Counted from the first letter of the stretch, positions 9,751 through 21,262 are shown. The stretch is 50,601 nt of DNA from Pelagibacteraceae bacterium (GCA_008638125.1 VTPM01000003.1:1-50601); one strand, 5' to 3'. Numbers and translations: made by a program. The notes: a model not told the origin generated them from the sequence alone.

Positions 9751-12700
9751 ATATCTTGAAGAGAAGTTACTTCAAGTTTTTTGTTTTTTAAGGAATTAAT
9801 TGCTTCCAGACAAGCTTGTGCTGTTGACATATTAGTACAATAGGGGACTTTATTATTTAAAGTAGCTCTTCTAATTTCTCTAGCATCGCTAATTCTATGT
9901 TTTCTACTTCCACCACCTGTATTAATTACTAAAGCGATTTTTTTAGAGTTTAAAACATCTACAATGTGAGGTGAACCGCTACTAACTTTATTTATAGTTC
10001 TACATTTAATTTTATTTTGTCTAATGAATTCTGCAGTTCCTTTTGTGGCGCAAAGTTTAAAACCTAATTTTAACAATTGTTTCGCCAGATCAATACCCTC
10101 AGGTTTATGAGAGTCTTTTAATGAAATGAAAGCTAAACCTTTTGTTGGCAAAGAATTTGAGGCAGCAATCTGACTTTTGGCAAAAGCCATTCCAAAGTCC
10201 TTGTCAAAACCCATTACTTCACCAGTTGATTTCATCTCAGGGCCAAGCAGTAAATCACTATTTGGAAATTTATTGAAAGGAAAAACAGCTTCTTTTACTG
10301 CAAACATTTTTTTGGTTTTACTAACTAAATTAAATTTAGATAATTTTTCTCCAGCCATTACTCTTGAAGCTATTTTAGCATAAGGTATTCCTTTTGCTTT
10401 GGAGACGAAAGGAACCGTTCTACTTGCTCTCGGGTTAACTTCAATGACATAAATTTCATCATTTTTAATTGCAAACTGAATGTTCATAAAACCTTTAACT
10501 TTTAAAGCTAAAGCTAGTTTCTTGGTTTGGTTTTCTATTTCTTTTATTAATTCTTTTTTAATCGAAACAGGAGGTAAGCAACAAGCGGAGTCACCTGAGT
10601 GAATACCAGCTTCTTCAATATGCTGCATAATACCTGCCACTTCTACTTTTTTACCGTCAGAAACTGCATCAACATCAATTTCCATAGCGTGATCAATAAA
10701 TTTATCAATTAGTATTGGATTTTCTTCTGCTGCTTTAAAAGCTTCTTCGACAAAGTTTTTAAGTTGGTCTTTTTCATATACAATCTCCATTGCTCTACCG
10801 CCCAAGACATATGATGGCCTTACCATTAGAGGCAAACCAATTCTTTCTGCAATTTTAATTGCTTCTTTGAAATTTTTTGCTATTCCACTTTCTGCTTGTT
10901 TTAATTTTAGTCTATCTATTAATTTACTAAATCTGTCTCTATCTTCGGCTAAATCAATAGAAGTATATTGAGTTCCAAGTATTGGAAACTTATTTTCATG
11001 CAAAAATTTAGCAAGTTTTATTGGAGTTTGCCCGCCAAATTGAGCAATAATTCCGATTAGATTTCCTTTTTCTTTTTCTTTTTTAATAATATTAAAAACA
11101 TATTCTTCTTTTAATGGTTCAAAATAAAGTCTATCGCTAGTATCATAATCTGTAGAAACCGTTTCAGGGTTGCAGTTTATCATTATTGTTTCAAATCCGG
11201 CTTCTTTCAAAGAATAACTTGCCTGGCAGCAACAATAATCAAACTCTATACCTTGGCCAATTCTATTAGGTCCACCTCCTAAGATTATAACTTTCTTTTT
11301 AGCAGAAGGATCTGCTTCACATTCAGAATTAAGTGCAAAGTTTCTTTGATATGTTGAATACATATAAGGCGTAAATGATTTAAATTCAGATGCACAGGTG
11401 TCTACTTTTTTAAACACAGGCATCACTTTTAACCCCATTCTCTTGTTTCTGATTATCTTCTCTGGAATTTTAGTTAATTCTGATAGTTTCTTATCTGAAA
11501 AGCCAATTGATTTAATTTTATTAAAATTATTATAATCTTTTGGCAGACCTTTCTTCTTAATTTCATTCTCAATTTCAACAATTTCCTTTATTTGCTCTAA
11601 AAACCAATTATCAATTTTTGATAATTTCTGTATATTTTTAATATCAATTTTCTTTCTAAAAGCTTCAGCCACAAGAAGAATTTTATTTGGAATATTTTCT
11701 TTAAGTTTTTTTTCTATTTGTTTTTTATCTAAATTAAAAATTCTATCTAAACCTGAAAAACCTATTTCTAATGAAACCAAAGCCTTTTGCAGAGACTCTT
11801 TAAAATTTCTGCCAATTGCCATTGCCTCACCCACAGATTTCATTGATGTACCTAAAATTGCCTCTGAAGTAGGAAACTTCTCAAATGTAAATCTTGGAAT
11901 TTTTGTTACCACATAATCAATTGAAGGCTCAAAGGATGCAGGCGTAACTTTTGTGATCTCATTTTTTAGTTCGTCTAAAGTGTAACCCACAGCAAGTTTA
12001 GCTGCCACTTTTGCAATTGGAAAACCCGTTGCTTTAGATGCAAGTGCAGAAGATCTTGAAACTCTTGGATTCATTTCAATGATAACCATTCTTCCGTTTT
12101 TAGGATTGATTGCAAATTGAACATTAGATCCTCCAGTCTCAACACCAATTTTTCTAAGACAGGCAATCGAAGCATTTCTCATGACCTGGTACTCTTTATC
12201 AGTAAGAGTTAGAGCAGGAGCAACAGTAACCGAATCTCCTGTGTGGATTCCCATAGGATCAATGTTTTCTATAGAACAGACAATAATACAGTTATCTTTT
12301 CTGTCTCTTACGACCTCCATCTCAAATTCTTTCCAACCTTCAAGACACTCCTCAATTAGCACCTGGCTTACAGGAGACTCATGAAGTCCGTTTTTGACAA
12401 TTTTAAAATATTCTTTTTTAGACTTAGCTATTCCACCACCAAGGCCCCCTAATGTAAAAGCTGGTCTGATGATCGCCGGTAATCCTATTTGTTTTAAGGC
12501 TGAAGAAGCATCTTTGATATGATTAACAATTTTGGACTTAGGAAGATCTAAGCCTATCTCAATCATATTTTTTCTGAATTTTTTTCTATCTTCTGCGTTT
12601 GAAATTGCCTTAGAGTTAGCGCCAATTAATTCAATCTTATATTTTTTTAATATTCCTTTTTTTTCTGCTTCCATTGCTAAATTCAAAGCAGTTTGACCAC

Positions 12701-12971
12701 CCATTGTTGGTAGAATGGCATCTGGTTTTTCTTTTTTTAAAATTTTTTCTAAAACTTCTAGTGTAATAGGTTCAATATAAGTTTTATCTGCAACACCAGG
12801 GTCAGTCATGATTGTTGCCGGGTTCGAGTTGATTAAGATGACTTTATATCCCTCATCTTTTAATGCTTTACAGGCTTGTGTACCCGAATAATCAAATTCA
12901 CAAGCTTGACCAATGATGATAGGTCCAGCACCAACAACTAGTATTGTTTTAAGATCTTTTCTTTTTGGCAT
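9747..12971 (-). CDS. carB: Carbamoyl-phosphate synthase large subunit
   Basis: 1074 aa; duplicated ATP-grasp halves ([45 protein letters not shown]) and C-terminal MGS-like domain. Confidence 0.98.
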   Translation of the reverse strand: MPKRKDLKTILVVGAGPIIIGQACEFDYSGTQACKALKDEGYKVILINSNPATIMTDPGVADKTYIEPITLEVLEKILKKEKPDAILPTMGGQTALNLAMEAEKKGILKKYKIELIGANSKAISNAEDRKKFRKNMIEIGLDLPKSKIVNHIKDASSALKQIGLPAIIRPAFTLGGLGGGIAKSKKEYFKIVKNGLHESPVSQVLIEECLEGWKEFEMEVVRDRKDNCIIVCSIENIDPMGIHTGDSVTVAPALTLTDKEYQVMRNASIACLRKIGVETGGSNVQFAINPKNGRMVIIEMNPRVSRSSALASKATGFPIAKVAAKLAVGYTLDELKNEITKVTPASFEPSIDYVVTKIPRFTFEKFPTSEAILGTSMKSVGEAMAIGRNFKESLQKALVSLEIGFSGLDRIFNLDKKQIEKKLKENIPNKILLVAEAFRKKIDIKNIQKLSKIDNWFLEQIKEIVEIENEIKKKGLPKDYNNFNKIKSIGFSDKKLSELTKIPEKIIRNKRMGLKVMPVFKKVDTCASEFKSFTPYMYSTYQRNFALNSECEADPSAKKKVIILGGGPNRIGQGIEFDYCCCQASYSLKEAGFETIMINCNPETVSTDYDTSDRLYFEPLKEEYVFNIIKKEKEKGNLIGIIAQFGGQTPIKLAKFLHENKFPILGTQYTSIDLAEDRDRFSKLIDRLKLKQAESGIAKNFKEAIKIAERIGLPLMVRPSYVLGGRAMEIVYEKDQLKNFVEEAFKAAEENPILIDKFIDHAMEIDVDAVSDGKKVEVAGIMQHIEEAGIHSGDSACCLPPVSIKKELIKEIENQTKKLALALKVKGFMNIQFAIKNDEIYVIEVNPRASRTVPFVSKAKGIPYAKIASRVMAGEKLSKFNLVSKTKKMFAVKEAVFPFNKFPNSDLLLGPEMKSTGEVMGFDKDFGMAFAKSQIAASNSLPTKGLAFISLKDSHKPEGIDLAKQLLKLGFKLCATKGTAEFIRQNKIKCRTINKVSSGSPHIVDVLNSKKIALVINTGGGSRKHRISDAREIRRATLNNKVPYCTNMSTAQACLEAINSLKNKKLEVTSLQDI

Positions 12972-14157
12972 TTTTTTTCATTTCATTTACAAATTCTTGG
13001 AATAAATAAACACTATCTTGAGGTCCAGGATTTGACTCCGGGTGATATTGAACAGAGAATACTGGTTTATTTTTTAACCTTATCCCTTCAATACAATTAT
13101 CAAAGAGAGAGGTATGAGTGATTTCTATATTTTTAGGTAAGCTTTCTCTTACAATTTCAAAACCATGATTTTGACTTGTTATTTCAACATTCCCTTTTAA
13201 TAAATTTTTAACAGGATGATTAGCCCCTCTATGGCCTAGCTTCATTTTTTTTGTTTTAGCACCTAAAGTTAAAGCTAAAATTTGATGACCTAAACAAATT
13301 CCAAAAATAGGTAAATTATTTTTGATTAAATCTTTAATTATATTAATAGCATATTTTCCAGTTGCCGCAGGATCTCCAGGGCCATTAGATAAAAATACTC
13401 CATGAGGTTTTAGTTTTAAAATATCAGTAGCGCTAGTTTTGCAGGAAACTACAGTTACATGACAATTAAAATCAGAAAAATATCTAAGAATATTTTTTTT
13501 AATACCATAATCAATCGCAACAACATTTAATTTATTTTTTTTATTTTTTTCATATCCAATTTCTTTTTTCCAAGTTTTTAACCCTGACCAAGTATAATTT
13601 TTTTTAGTTGATACTTTTTGAGCAAGGTCTAGATTTTTTAAGCCGCTCCATTTTTTTGTTTCATTAATTAATTTGCTAATATTAAAGTTTTTATTTTTTA
13701 AGTGAGCTATGGTTCCTTTGGGTGCTCCTTTATCTCTAATAAAATTAGTAAGATTTCTAGTATCAAGACCAGTAATTCCTACAATTTTGTTCTTTTTTAA
13801 CCAAGCATCTAAATGGTTTAATGATCTATAGTTTGAAGGATCAGTGATTTCAGAATTAAAAATTACCCCTTTTGTCCAAATTTTTTCTGACTCGTGGTCT
13901 TCTTTATTCGTTCCCACATTACCTATATGTGGGAAAGTAAAATTAATAATTTGTTCAGCATAAGAAGGGTCAGAAATAATTTCTTGGTAACCAGTTATTG
14001 CAGTGTTGAAACAAACTTCACCCGTAGCAGTGCCTTGAAACCCTAGTCCAAAACCTTTAAAAATGTTTCCATTTTCTAATACTAAAATAGCGGTGCTGTT
14101 GATCTCTTTAAGATTTTTTTTAGAGTTTTTTATTTGTTGAATTGGTTTCAAATACAA
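12949..14157 (-). CDS. carA: Carbamoyl-phosphate synthase small subunit
   Basis: 402 aa; class I glutamine amidotransferase motifs GICLGHQ and [13 protein letters not shown]; overlaps carB by 23 nt. Confidence 0.98.
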   Translation of the reverse strand: MYLKPIQQIKNSKKNLKEINSTAILVLENGNIFKGFGLGFQGTATGEVCFNTAITGYQEIISDPSYAEQIINFTFPHIGNVGTNKEDHESEKIWTKGVIFNSEITDPSNYRSLNHLDAWLKKNKIVGITGLDTRNLTNFIRDKGAPKGTIAHLKNKNFNISKLINETKKWSGLKNLDLAQKVSTKKNYTWSGLKTWKKEIGYEKNKKNKLNVVAIDYGIKKNILRYFSDFNCHVTVVSCKTSATDILKLKPHGVFLSNGPGDPAATGKYAINIIKDLIKNNLPIFGICLGHQILALTLGAKTKKMKLGHRGANHPVKNLLKGNVEITSQNHGFEIVRESLPKNIEITHTSLFDNCIEGIRLKNKPVFSVQYHPESNPGPQDSVYLFQEFVNEMKKNAKKKRS

Positions 14158-14289
14158 CTCATGAGTTAAAGCAAATACTTATAAACATGATTTTGCGGAA
14201 GATATGAAATAGAAATATACTCGTCAAGAAAGATATTTTTCTTTTGAAGAAAAATTGTGATTAAAGTAAAAATAAAAAATTAATTAAAT

Positions 14290-14745
14290 ATGTCCCTGCA
14301 AAATCAAATCGAAGAAAAACTAAACCAGTCATTAAAAAATAAAGATAAATCTCTTTATCCAACACTGAGATTAATTGTTTCAGCTATTAAAGATGCTGTA
14401 ATTGCTAATAGAGGCAAAGACTCCAAAGAGCTAACAGATCAGGACATAATGAGTTTGTTAAAAAAGATGGTTAAACAACGAAACGAATCGTGTGAGGTAT
14501 ACAAAAAAGCTGGCCGAGAAGAATTACTTGCTAGCGAAACTAAAGAAATTGAAATTATTAGCTCTTTTTTACCTAAGCAATTAAGTGAAGAAGAAACAAA
14601 AAAAATATGTGAGGATGTTATTAAAAAAGTAGGTGCTGCTTCCATAAAAGATATGGGAAAAGTTATGGGTGAATTAAAGAAAACGCATGCAGATGTATTA
14701 GATTTTTCTAAAGTAGGCTCAATAATAAAAACAATTTTAAATTAA
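14290..14745 (+). CDS. GatB/YqeY domain-containing protein
   Basis: 151 aa; LRLIVSAIKDA...DIMSLLKKMVKQRNES...FLPKQLSEEE...DMGKVMGELK pattern. Confidence 0.92.
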   Translation: MSLQNQIEEKLNQSLKNKDKSLYPTLRLIVSAIKDAVIANRGKDSKELTDQDIMSLLKKMVKQRNESCEVYKKAGREELLASETKEIEIISSFLPKQLSEEETKKICEDVIKKVGAASIKDMGKVMGELKKTHADVLDFSKVGSIIKTILN

Positions 14746-14749
14746 GTTA

Positions 14750-16537
14750 ATGAAATATCCAAAAGAATATCTCGACGAAATTAAGTTGAGACTAAAAGTT
14801 TCACAAGTTGTTGGCAAATCAGTGCAGCTAAAAAAAAGAGGAAAAGAATTTGTAGGCCTTTCACCTTTTAAGAATGAAAAGAGTCCATCTTTTACCGTAA
14901 GTGATGAAAAGGAATTTTACCACTGCTTTAGTACAGGTGAACATGGGAATATTTTTGATTTTTTAATAAAGACGAAAGGAATGAATTTTGGAGAAGCAGT
15001 TAGGACACTAGCTGCAGAAGCAGGTATGCCTCCTTACAGATTTACTAAAATTGATACTGAAAAAGAAAAAAGATTTAATAATTATAAAAATATTTTTAAA
15101 GATTATTTAGATTTTTTTCACAAACAATTATTTTTGCCAGAAAATAAGCCTGCTTTAGATTATTTAGAGAAAAGGGGATTACAGCAAAATATAATTAAAG
15201 AATTTAGTTTAGGTTATGTGCCCTGGCAAAATAATTTTTATGAAGAGTTACTTAAAAAGTTTTCTGAACAAGATATTGCTTTAACTGGACTTTATTACAA
15301 AAATGATAAAACCAATAAATTTGTTGATCGTTTTAATTCAAGAATTATTTTTCCAATAAATAATCTTACAGGTGAGCCCATAGCTTTTGGTGGAAGAATA
15401 ATTAAAGAAAGCAATTTAGCAAAATATATAAATTCTCCCGAAACAGAATTTTATAAAAAAGGAAGAATGATTTTTAATCTAGATAAAGCTAAAGCACTTA
15501 GGTCCGAGACAGATGAAGTGGTGATTGTAGAAGGATATATGGATGTAGTAAGTTTGTATGCCTCAGGAGTTAAAAATGTAATTTCAAATTCAGGTACTGC
15601 TTTAACTGAAACCCAAATAGATTTGATTTGGAAATTCTTCTCTAATCCAATTATTTGCTTAGATGGAGATCAAAGCGGACAAAACGCAGCTCTGCGGATA
15701 GCAGAAAAACTTTTACCTCTAATTAATGAAAACAATAAATTATATTTTTCAATTTTACCAAAAGGTGAAGATCCAGATGATTATATTAAAAAAAATGGAA
15801 AAGAAAAATTTAATGAATTTTTAAATTCAAAAAAGATAATACAATCCTATATTTGGGATGCACATATAGCTGAAGTTAATATTAACAATCCTTTTGAAAT
15901 TTCAAAATTTGAAAAAAAGATTAAAGCACTTTGCTATGGAATTAAAGATGAAACTTTAAAAAAATATATCTTAGAAGATTTCTTAGAAAAAATAAAAAAC
16001 CTTACTCCAATACAAAGTTCAAAGAAAACATTTACACCTTTTATTAAATATGGAAAAAAAGACTTCAAAGTTTTGAATAAAACTAAACAGCTTTATAATG
16101 AAAAAAATCATTACTCCAAGGAAGAGGTTAAAGAACAATCTGCCTTATTTATTGTATTAAACCATCCATCCTCAATTAAAGATAAAATTAATTTTCTGGA
16201 TGAAATAAATTTTACAAATGAAAAAAATAATGAATTTAAAAATGAACTTATAAATATTATTAAAAATGACAGCATAAACGCCGTAAAAGGTCTTAATTCT
16301 GATCAAAAATTCAGGTCAATAATTAATGAAATAAATAAAAATATTAATTTTAAGAATATTTTAAATAAAAAAAATGACCAGGAAATCGAAGAATTGTTTG
16401 TAGAGCTGATAAATGAGTTGAAAGAAATGAATCACTTAAAACAAATAGAATTTTTAGAGAATAAAGTGGCAAAAAATTTAGATGAAAGTTCTTATTCCGA
16501 ACTTCTGAAGCTTAAAAGTCAGTTAAATAGGGATTAA
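14750..16537 (+). CDS. dnaG: DNA primase
   Basis: 595 aa; N-terminal CHC2-like domain with degenerate Zn ligands, TOPRIM (VVIVEGYMDVVSLY...CLDGDQSGQNAA). Confidence 0.96.
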   Translation: MKYPKEYLDEIKLRLKVSQVVGKSVQLKKRGKEFVGLSPFKNEKSPSFTVSDEKEFYHCFSTGEHGNIFDFLIKTKGMNFGEAVRTLAAEAGMPPYRFTKIDTEKEKRFNNYKNIFKDYLDFFHKQLFLPENKPALDYLEKRGLQQNIIKEFSLGYVPWQNNFYEELLKKFSEQDIALTGLYYKNDKTNKFVDRFNSRIIFPINNLTGEPIAFGGRIIKESNLAKYINSPETEFYKKGRMIFNLDKAKALRSETDEVVIVEGYMDVVSLYASGVKNVISNSGTALTETQIDLIWKFFSNPIICLDGDQSGQNAALRIAEKLLPLINENNKLYFSILPKGEDPDDYIKKNGKEKFNEFLNSKKIIQSYIWDAHIAEVNINNPFEISKFEKKIKALCYGIKDETLKKYILEDFLEKIKNLTPIQSSKKTFTPFIKYGKKDFKVLNKTKQLYNEKNHYSKEEVKEQSALFIVLNHPSSIKDKINFLDEINFTNEKNNEFKNELINIIKNDSINAVKGLNSDQKFRSIINEINKNINFKNILNKKNDQEIEELFVELINELKEMNHLKQIEFLENKVAKNLDESSYSELLKLKSQLNRD

Positions 16538-16602
16538 AAAAAGATAGATTTTAAGAGAATTCATACTATATATAACTTCGCATTAATTTAAAATCAGCCA
16601 TT

Positions 16603-18459
16603 ATGGTAGAAAAGCTAATAACTAAATCATTTGAAAGACTTTTAGACAAAGGAAAAGTAAGAGGCTTTATTACTTATGAAGAACTAGGTAAGTCACTTGG
16701 TAAAAGAGGAAGTTCAGTTGATAACGTAGAAAAAGCTTTTTTAATAATCGCTGACAACAGCGTAACTTTAGTAGAAAAAAAATCTCAATACCAATCTAAT
16801 AAGAAAAAAGAAACTCCAGTAGCGAGCGAAGAAAAACAGTCAGATAAAAGTGACGATCCAATAAGAATGTACCTCAGAGAGATGGGTGGTGTAGAACTAC
16901 TTTCTCGTGAAGGTGAAATTGCTATAGCTAAAAGAATTGAAGCCGGAAAAGACGTGATGATCAATGCTTTAACGCAAAGCCCATTAGTTGCAAAAAAAAT
17001 TTATGAATGGAAAGAAAAAATTGAAAGCAATGAATTACTAGTTAGAGATATTATTGATATTGATTCTACTTATGAGGATTTTGAAGCAATTGACGAAGAA
17101 GAGAAAAAAGTAAAAGCAGAGGCTAAAAGTAAGAAAAATAAAGACGAAGACAAAAAAGATGAAGATGCTCCAGCAGTTGAGGAAGAAGATGAATTCAACG
17201 TTTCCCTTGCAAAAATGGAGGAGGAAATTAGACCTAAAATTATTAAGATTATTGATAACTTAACTAAAGACTATTTAAAACTTCAAAAATATCAAAGAGA
17301 AAAATTAGATTGCATTCTTGCTTCAAAGGAACTCTCAATTTCAAAAAATAAAAATTTTAAAAAAATTCAATCTACATTAGTAGATAATTTTAAAAACCTT
17401 CAACTAGCTCCCCACGTAGTAGAAGAATTAGTCCAGGCTCATTACAAAGAGAATAAAAAAATTGTATCTTTAGAAGGTGTTTTATTAAGATTAGCTTTAG
17501 ACAATAAAATTTCTAGAGATGAATTTTTAAAATATTATATTGGAAATGAAATTAATCCAAAATTTGAAGCTTTTCTAACTGAAAATCCTACGTGGAAAGC
17601 TTTTTTCAAAAAATTTAAAAATGATTTTAATGAAATTAGAGAAAGATTAGTAGAATTTAGTGAGAAGATCGGTTTATCAGTTGGTGAGTTTAAAAAGTTA
17701 GTAAGCAGAATCCAAAAAGGTGAAAGAGAGTCACGAATAGCTAAAAAAGAAATGGTAGAAGCTAATTTAAGATTAGTAATTTCTATAGCTAAAAAATATA
17801 CCAATCGAGGATTACAATTTTTAGATCTTATTCAAGAGGGAAACATTGGACTAATGAAAGCAGTAGATAAATTTGAATACAGAAGAGGATATAAATTCTC
17901 TACTTACGCAACTTGGTGGATTAGACAGGCTATAACACGATCAATTGCTGACCAAGCCAGAACAATTAGAATTCCAGTTCACATGATCGAAACCATTAAT
18001 AAAATTGTTAGAACTCAAAGACAAATTATGAGCGAATTTGGTAGAGAACCAACTCCTGAAGAATTGGCAAAAAAATTAGCTATGCCTTTAGAGAAAGTTA
18101 GGAAAGTTTTAAAAATTGCAAAAGAACCAGTTTCTTTAGAAACACCAGTAGGTGATGAAGAAGATAGTAGTTTAGGAGATTTTATTGAAGATAAGAATGC
18201 ACTTCAGCCTTTAGATACTGCAATTCAGTCAAATTTAAGTGAGTCTACTACTAAAATTCTTGCATCATTAACCCCAAGAGAAGAAAGGGTTCTTAGAATG
18301 CGTTTTGGAATAGGTATGAACACAGATCATACTTTGGAAGAAGTTGGGCTACAATTTTCAGTAACGCGAGAAAGAATTAGACAGATAGAAGCTAAAGCTT
18401 TGAGAAAATTAAAACATCCAAGCAGATCAAAACAACTTAAAAGTTTCCTAGAAAAATAA
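16603..18459 (+). CDS. rpoD: RNA polymerase primary sigma factor (sigma-70)
   Basis: 618 aa; [83 protein letters not shown]. Confidence 0.98.
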   Translation: MVEKLITKSFERLLDKGKVRGFITYEELGKSLGKRGSSVDNVEKAFLIIADNSVTLVEKKSQYQSNKKKETPVASEEKQSDKSDDPIRMYLREMGGVELLSREGEIAIAKRIEAGKDVMINALTQSPLVAKKIYEWKEKIESNELLVRDIIDIDSTYEDFEAIDEEEKKVKAEAKSKKNKDEDKKDEDAPAVEEEDEFNVSLAKMEEEIRPKIIKIIDNLTKDYLKLQKYQREKLDCILASKELSISKNKNFKKIQSTLVDNFKNLQLAPHVVEELVQAHYKENKKIVSLEGVLLRLALDNKISRDEFLKYYIGNEINPKFEAFLTENPTWKAFFKKFKNDFNEIRERLVEFSEKIGLSVGEFKKLVSRIQKGERESRIAKKEMVEANLRLVISIAKKYTNRGLQFLDLIQEGNIGLMKAVDKFEYRRGYKFSTYATWWIRQAITRSIADQARTIRIPVHMIETINKIVRTQRQIMSEFGREPTPEELAKKLAMPLEKVRKVLKIAKEPVSLETPVGDEEDSSLGDFIEDKNALQPLDTAIQSNLSESTTKILASLTPREERVLRMRFGIGMNTDHTLEEVGLQFSVTRERIRQIEAKALRKLKHPSRSKQLKSFLEK

Positions 18460-18484
18460 ATTCTGTTATACAAGTTATAAATTA

Positions 18485-18561
18485 GGGCCTGTAGCTCAGT
18501 TGGTTAGAGCAGTACACTCATAATGTATTGGTCGTAGGTTCGAGTCCTACCGGGCCCACCA
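18485..18561 (+). tRNA. tRNA with CAU anticodon (tRNA-Met or tRNA-Ile2)
   Basis: GGGCCTG...CGGGCCC acceptor pairing, TAGCTCAGTTGGTTAGAGC D-arm, CTCATAA anticodon loop, GGTTCGAGTCC T-arm, encoded CCA. Confidence 0.95.
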
Positions 18562-18562
18562 A

Positions 18563-19162
18563 TTAATTATTAATGAATTCTTCTAGCTTAGAAAATAAAA
18601 TATTAATATCGTTATTGTTAGAATTTAATATAGAGGCAAATTCTTCTTTTTGAGTTTTAGCCAGACTTAATCCTTCAACTATCAAATCTCTTATCAAAGG
18701 TTTACTAGGATCTTTAGTGTAAATTCTCCAGTCAATTTTAATTTCAGGCTGAGATGCGCTTTCTACAATTCTTGAGCTTACTATATTATAGTTATCGCTT
18801 TTTTGATCAGCTGATAACACTTCAAATTTTTGAGAAGAGTAATCTGTAAGTCTTGATGTCAAACTTTTGAGGAAATATTTTTCAAATAAAGTTTTGTATT
18901 TTTTTAAATTATTTTCATCTAGAGTTTTTCTAACATCACCTAGCGTATACATTCCAAGTGCATCTATATCGACATTAGCAAGGGCTATTTCTTCTATTTT
19001 TTTATTTTTATCAGCTTTAGAAATACTTTTATTACTTAAAGTTTTAATTGCATCATCCACTAACTCCTCCACAAATAATTTTGGATCAGTGTTATAGGCA
19101 AAACTATTTATACTTATAGTAGTTATTAGAAATATTACTAATGCGCTTAGAAACCTTTTCAT
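18563..19162 (-). CDS. MlaC/Ttg2D-family phospholipid-transport periplasmic protein
   Basis: 199 aa; signal peptide; VDIDALGMYTLGDVRKTL..., KYKTLFEKYFLKSLTSRL, IDWRIYTKD...IRDLIVEGLSLAKTQKEEFASIL. Confidence 0.88.
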   Translation of the reverse strand: MKRFLSALVIFLITTISINSFAYNTDPKLFVEELVDDAIKTLSNKSISKADKNKKIEEIALANVDIDALGMYTLGDVRKTLDENNLKKYKTLFEKYFLKSLTSRLTDYSSQKFEVLSADQKSDNYNIVSSRIVESASQPEIKIDWRIYTKDPSKPLIRDLIVEGLSLAKTQKEEFASILNSNNNDINILFSKLEEFINN

Positions 19163-19174
19163 GATCGAAAAGTA

Positions 19175-19918
19175 TTATTTGTTAAATTCGTTCCATTCAT
19201 CATCATCAGATGTGAATGTATTACTAATTTTTTTAGCTCTATTTTGCAAGTACAAGCTTTTTATGGCAGCATACATATCTAATGAATTTTTCTCTAAACT
19301 TTCTAAATTTTTAATATTATCTGCCCTAAAATCAACTGCTGATGCACCCATAACAGAAAAATAATCTATTTTACTTCCAGATATACTTAAAATTTCTTTT
19401 TCTCTAAGTGTTACTTGAGCAAATGGGTCAATTAAAGTATCCGCAACCATTCCAACAGTGTCCCTTATAGTCGTTGGCCCCAATATTGGCAGTACAAAAT
19501 AACATCCTCCGCTAATTCCATAAGCGCCTAATGTTTGACCAACGTCTTCCTGTTGATTTTTAAGACCAAGTTTTTCAGCTGGATTAGCAAAACCTAAAAT
19601 ACCTATCGTAGAATTTATCAAAAAGCTTGCTGTTGACTCCCCAGCAGATCTCCATTGACCTTGCAATAAATGATTTGGCACGGTTAATAAAGTAGCTAGA
19701 TTTGAAGTGAAATTTCCAGTTCCGTTTTTAATTGGTTCAGGTAATTTGCTATAGCCTTTAGCAATTGGTTTTAAAACAGCTTTATCAACTACTTGGTTGA
19801 ATTCAAATATACCTCTGCTTAATTTTTCAAAACATTCTTTCTCAGTCTCAGCACTTAAATTAGTGTTGAAGAGCAAAGTTCCAGCAGTGATTAAAATACC
19901 AAGATTTTTAAAATTCAT
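19175..19918 (-). CDS. MlaA/VacJ-family lipid-asymmetry protein
   Basis: 247 aa; FEFNQVVDKAVLKPIAKGY, GGCYFVLPILGPTTIRDTVGMVAD typical of MlaA. Confidence 0.92.
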   Translation of the reverse strand: MNFKNLGILITAGTLLFNTNLSAETEKECFEKLSRGIFEFNQVVDKAVLKPIAKGYSKLPEPIKNGTGNFTSNLATLLTVPNHLLQGQWRSAGESTASFLINSTIGILGFANPAEKLGLKNQQEDVGQTLGAYGISGGCYFVLPILGPTTIRDTVGMVADTLIDPFAQVTLREKEILSISGSKIDYFSVMGASAVDFRADNIKNLESLEKNSLDMYAAIKSLYLQNRAKKISNTFTSDDDEWNEFNK

Positions 19919-20009
19919 TAGGTTCTATATATACAAATTAACAATTAAATCTATTCTAAATAAGCCACTATTTTGTTGAATTTTTGATATAATTTGGCAG
20001 TTAAAATTA

Positions 20010-20735
20010 ATGATAATCAATTCAATAAAATCTCCAAATCACTCTCAAAGAAAGAGAAGTAAAAAAAAAATTGAATTTATAATTATTCATTATACTGGAA
20101 TGCAATCTGAACGAGCATCTATTAAAAGATTGGTTAGCTCTAAAAGCAAAGTTAGTACTCATTATTTAATTAATAGAGATGGAGAAGTAGTAAAAATGGT
20201 TGATGAGAACAGAGTCGCTTGGCATGCTGGTAAATCTAAGTGGAAACATTTTAATAAATTAAATAGCACTTCGATAGGAATTGAACTTGTAAATAAAGGT
20301 CATGAATTTGGCTATCAATCGTTTCCAAAAGCTCAAATTCAAAAATTAGTTTTACTTTTAAAAACACTAGTCAAAAAATATAAAATTAAAAATACTAATA
20401 TTTTAGGTCATTCAGATATTGCCCCTTTACGAAAAATAGATCCAGGTGAAAAGTTTCCTTGGAATTATTTAATTAAAAATAAAATTGTATTTAAATATTC
20501 AGTAAATAAAAATATCGATTTAATGATTAATAATAAGAAAAATTATCGTAGTATTTTTTTTAAAAATTTATACAAAATTGGTTATAGATATTTTAATCAA
20601 AAAAAATCCTCAAAATATGATTCAAAAATTATTAAAGCATTCCAGCGGAGATATAGGCAGAATAAAATTGATGGGTTAATAGACAGGGAGTGTATTAATA
20701 TTAGCTATAATGTAGCTAATTCAATGAAAAATTAG
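20010..20735 (+). CDS. N-acetylmuramoyl-L-alanine amidase (AmpD/AmiD-like, Amidase_2)
   Basis: 241 aa; IIHYTG, STHYLINRDGEVVKMVDENRVAWHAGKS, SIGIELVN, ILGHSDIAPLRKIDPGEKFPW; C-terminal peptidoglycan-binding-like region. Confidence 0.92.
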   Translation: MIINSIKSPNHSQRKRSKKKIEFIIIHYTGMQSERASIKRLVSSKSKVSTHYLINRDGEVVKMVDENRVAWHAGKSKWKHFNKLNSTSIGIELVNKGHEFGYQSFPKAQIQKLVLLLKTLVKKYKIKNTNILGHSDIAPLRKIDPGEKFPWNYLIKNKIVFKYSVNKNIDLMINNKKNYRSIFFKNLYKIGYRYFNQKKSSKYDSKIIKAFQRRYRQNKIDGLIDRECINISYNVANSMKN

Positions 20736-20756
20736 GCTTGATCTTTTACTCATAAA

Positions 20757-20762
20757 TATAAT
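20757..20762 (+). promoter_or_regulatory. Candidate -10 box (TATAAT) for RNase P RNA
   Basis: Perfect TATAAT about 10 nt before the RNA 5' end; no good -35 seen. Confidence 0.4.
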
Positions 20763-20772
20763 AAAAACACAT

Positions 20773-21138
20773 CGCTAGATAGTTGGCTTGTCGCTGTCAG
20801 CGTTAGCTGATAGAGGAAAGTCCGGGCTCCATAAAGACACAGTGCCAGTTAATGGCTGGCGAGGGTGACCTTAGGGACAGTGCCACAGAAAATAAACCGC
20901 CTTATCAAGGCAAGGGTGAAAAGGTGTGGTAAGAGCGCACCGGTTTTTTGGTAACAAAAAACGCATGGTAAACCCCACTGGGAGCAAGGCTAAATAGAGA
21001 CAACATTGCATTAATTTATTAATGCTAAAAACAGTCTTTAGTTCGTTGTCTGGGTTAGCTGCTTGAGTCTAAACGTGAGTTTAGATCTAGAGAAATGACG
21101 GTTTAAATGACAGAACCCGGCTTACAGACTATCTAGCT
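20773..21138 (+). ncRNA. rnpB: RNase P RNA component, bacterial class A
   Basis: Conserved gaggaaagtccgggctcc, cagtgccacagaaaa, gtaaaccccac, gacagaacccggcttacagacta; termini gctagatagt / actatctagc pair (P1). Confidence 0.96.
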
Positions 21139-21182
21139 CATCATTAATATTTTCAAAAAATACTCAATAAACAGGAATAAAT

Positions 21183-21203
21183 CCTTAAACTTTAGGGTTT
21201 TTG
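21183..21203 (+). terminator. Possible weak Rho-independent terminator after rnpB
   Basis: ccttaaactttaggg hairpin (short stem with G-T pair) followed by a T-run. Stem is weak. Confidence 0.35.
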
Positions 21204-21248
21204 ACCAATAACTTACATATTGACTATATATTTATAAACCCATAATAT
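21201..21248 (+). promoter_or_regulatory. Two overlapping candidate sigma70 promoters upstream of mraZ/ftsZ
   Basis: TTGACC(21201-21206)-18-TATATA(21225-21230) and TTGACT(21220-21225)-17-TAATAT(21243-21248). Confidence 0.5.
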
Positions 21249-21262
21249 CCCATAAAAACCCA
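21238..21262 (-). promoter_or_regulatory. Probable MraZ-binding box: three TGGGW direct repeats at 10-bp period
   Basis: Plus strand ACCCA(21238-21242), TCCCA(21248-21252), ACCCA(21258-21262); minus strand reads TGGGT-N5-TGGGA-N5-TGGGT, matching the described TGGGN-N5 repeat structure, 93 nt upstream of mraZ. Confidence 0.7.

Noticed and set aside
14158-14289. 132-bp divergent gap between carA and yqeY considered as a PyrR-like or other regulatory leader
   Set aside because: Only AT-rich sequence with no clear attenuator hairpin or consensus; cannot be supported.
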